From contig NZ_JAPZDS010000002.1 of NCBI RefSeq assembly GCF_029813115.1, positions 62,001-126,000 of the forward strand: DNA of 64,000 bases, given 5' to 3'. The notes beneath the pieces were generated by a model. That model had not been told where the DNA came from. It was given only the letters and a program-made list of their open reading frames with translations, and did no database searches. A program made the position numbers and the translations under genes. This DNA is from Aureimonas sp. SK2. Its GTDB lineage: Bacteria; Pseudomonadota; Alphaproteobacteria; Rhizobiales; Rhizobiaceae. Positions within the stretch are counted from its first letter, which is position 1. Each line of letters starts with the position of its first letter. Positions 62,069 to 64,000 of this stretch are shown in pieces.

Positions 62069-62485
62069 GACGATGCCCTTTCAAGACACGCGCAAATTGC
62101 TCGCCGCGCCGAATGCGAAGCGATACAGAAATCGACAGTGCAGAAGAGGATCGTTCGGGCGCATCAGCGCCGGGAATAGGATCGACCGACAAAGTTCGAT
62201 CTGCAGAACCTATGTGTTTATTGTGGAAATAACAACCGGCAACCAAAAATGATTCTTGCAAATCCTGTCGCGACACGCGAGACGAGCGCTTCGCGCGGTC
62301 GCCAAGCGGTCATCCGGCATCCCGTCCGGCATCGCGGCAGGAACGGATGGCTTTCTGTCGGGCCGGGGACGGGAGGCGAGGTCCAGACCTTACGGCGCCG
62401 CGCAGCGACATCGGGCCGGTTGAAGAACGATCGTCGGTAGAAACGGAGAGAAGCCGTGCGATCCATCGCCTCGGACTTCGGGAAG
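62069..62485. other. cspA leader/promoter region and spacer (417 bp, no protein gene)
   Basis: The cspA-proximal part holds the predicted promoter and the long 5' leader, AT-rich around 62215-62255. The part next to the tRNA (about 62290-62485) shows nothing recognised except GC-rich spacer that could hold the 3' processing site of the tRNA transcript. Short frames here lack ribosome-binding sites. Confidence 0.6.
62207..62235 (-). promoter_or_regulatory. Predicted cspA promoter
   Basis: Minus-strand TTGTTA (62230-62235), 17-bp spacer, TAGGTT (62207-62212). Transcription would start near 62200, giving about 130 nt of leader. One to two mismatches at each box. Confidence 0.5.
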
Positions 62486-62561
<76 letters not shown>

Positions 62562-62655
62562 ATCGCCGCCGAGGCGGACATTCCGTCGGGACCCTTGGGC
62601 AGGCCCCGCGACCGGTGTGGCGGCTAGGTATGACAATGCGGACGGGAGATCAAGC

Positions 62656-62694
62656 GAAAAAAGAAGGGGCGGGAGGATTTCCCTCACCGCCCCT
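62656..62694 (-). terminator. Rho-independent terminator of the FYDLN-acid gene
   Basis: Minus-strand GAGGGGCGG...CCGCCCCTTC hairpin (arms about 62666-62694) followed by TTTTTT (62656-62662), about 24-60 nt after the stop at 62718. Confidence 0.8.
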
Positions 62695-62717
62695 CGTGGC
62701 ACCGCATTCCGGCCTGG

Positions 62718-64000
<1,283 letters not shown>

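Overview
The window is GC-rich (third codon positions overwhelmingly G/C) and reads as chromosome of an alphaproteobacterium of the Hyphomicrobiales (Rhizobiales). Evidence: the tRNA-Ala(GGC) / FYDLN-acid protein / class II aroA neighbourhood at the right end, HWE/HisKA_2-type kinases, UgpC-type sugar importers, an rbtD-like polyol locus and candidate EcfG-type stress promoters. An Aurantimonas/Aureimonas-like genome is plausible, but genus is inference. No insertion sequence, prophage, CRISPR array, rRNA or plasmid origin was seen.

Layout. 1-11.4 kb: end of a type I secretion adaptor, two sensor kinases joined by a TTGA start/stop overlap, an LLM flavin oxidoreductase, a diguanylate cyclase, an Ldh_2-family dehydrogenase, an HTH protein and a DUF5872 protein. 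11.4-12.7 kb: a MerR-family regulator divergent from a glutaredoxin-MauE-like membrane fusion, with a mer-type operator (19-bp spacer, perfect dyad) between them. 12.9-21.7 kb: a glycan/glycoside island with eight sugar-transfer genes, including a GT29 (sialyltransferase-like) protein and a sucrose-phosphate-synthase-like enzyme fused to a phosphatase with intact motifs. 21.7-24.3 kb: metNIQ methionine importer. 24.4-31.2 kb: a COG0523 GTPase behind a Zur-like box, glutaminase, a RibD-like reductase, small envelope proteins, a catalase-family protein, an acyltransferase and a HAD phosphatase.

31.2-42.1 kb: a polyol/rare-ketose locus. On the minus strand lie a complete ABC importer (solute-binding protein, two permeases, a small membrane protein, ATPase), a DCXR-like reductase, a class II aldolase and a second SDR. 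On the plus strand lie a tagatose-3-epimerase-like enzyme, a ROK repressor, an SDR and a ribitol-dehydrogenase-like SDR. The shared 380-bp divergent region holds a promoter with an overlapping inverted repeat. 42.2-50.5 kb: htpG, an LrgA/LrgB-like pair, a Crp/Fnr regulator coupled to an HWE kinase that lacks its phospho-acceptor histidine, and a large MscS-family channel. 50.5-55.8 kb: nikR and nikABCDE around a canonical NikR operator. 55.8-61.6 kb: an M15-like peptidase, a GAF protein and a stress group (Mn catalase, YciF-like, DUF4142) with EcfG-like promoters. 61.8-64 kb: cspA, tRNA-Ala, the FYDLN-acid protein and the start of aroA, cut by the window edge.

No wholly new system is certain here. 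The least expected pieces are the MerR/Grx-MauE pair with a mer-like operator but no mercury tri-thiol site, the histidine-less HWE kinase coupled to a Crp/Fnr regulator, the fused synthase-phosphatase inside a GT29-containing island, and the kinase-less polyol locus.
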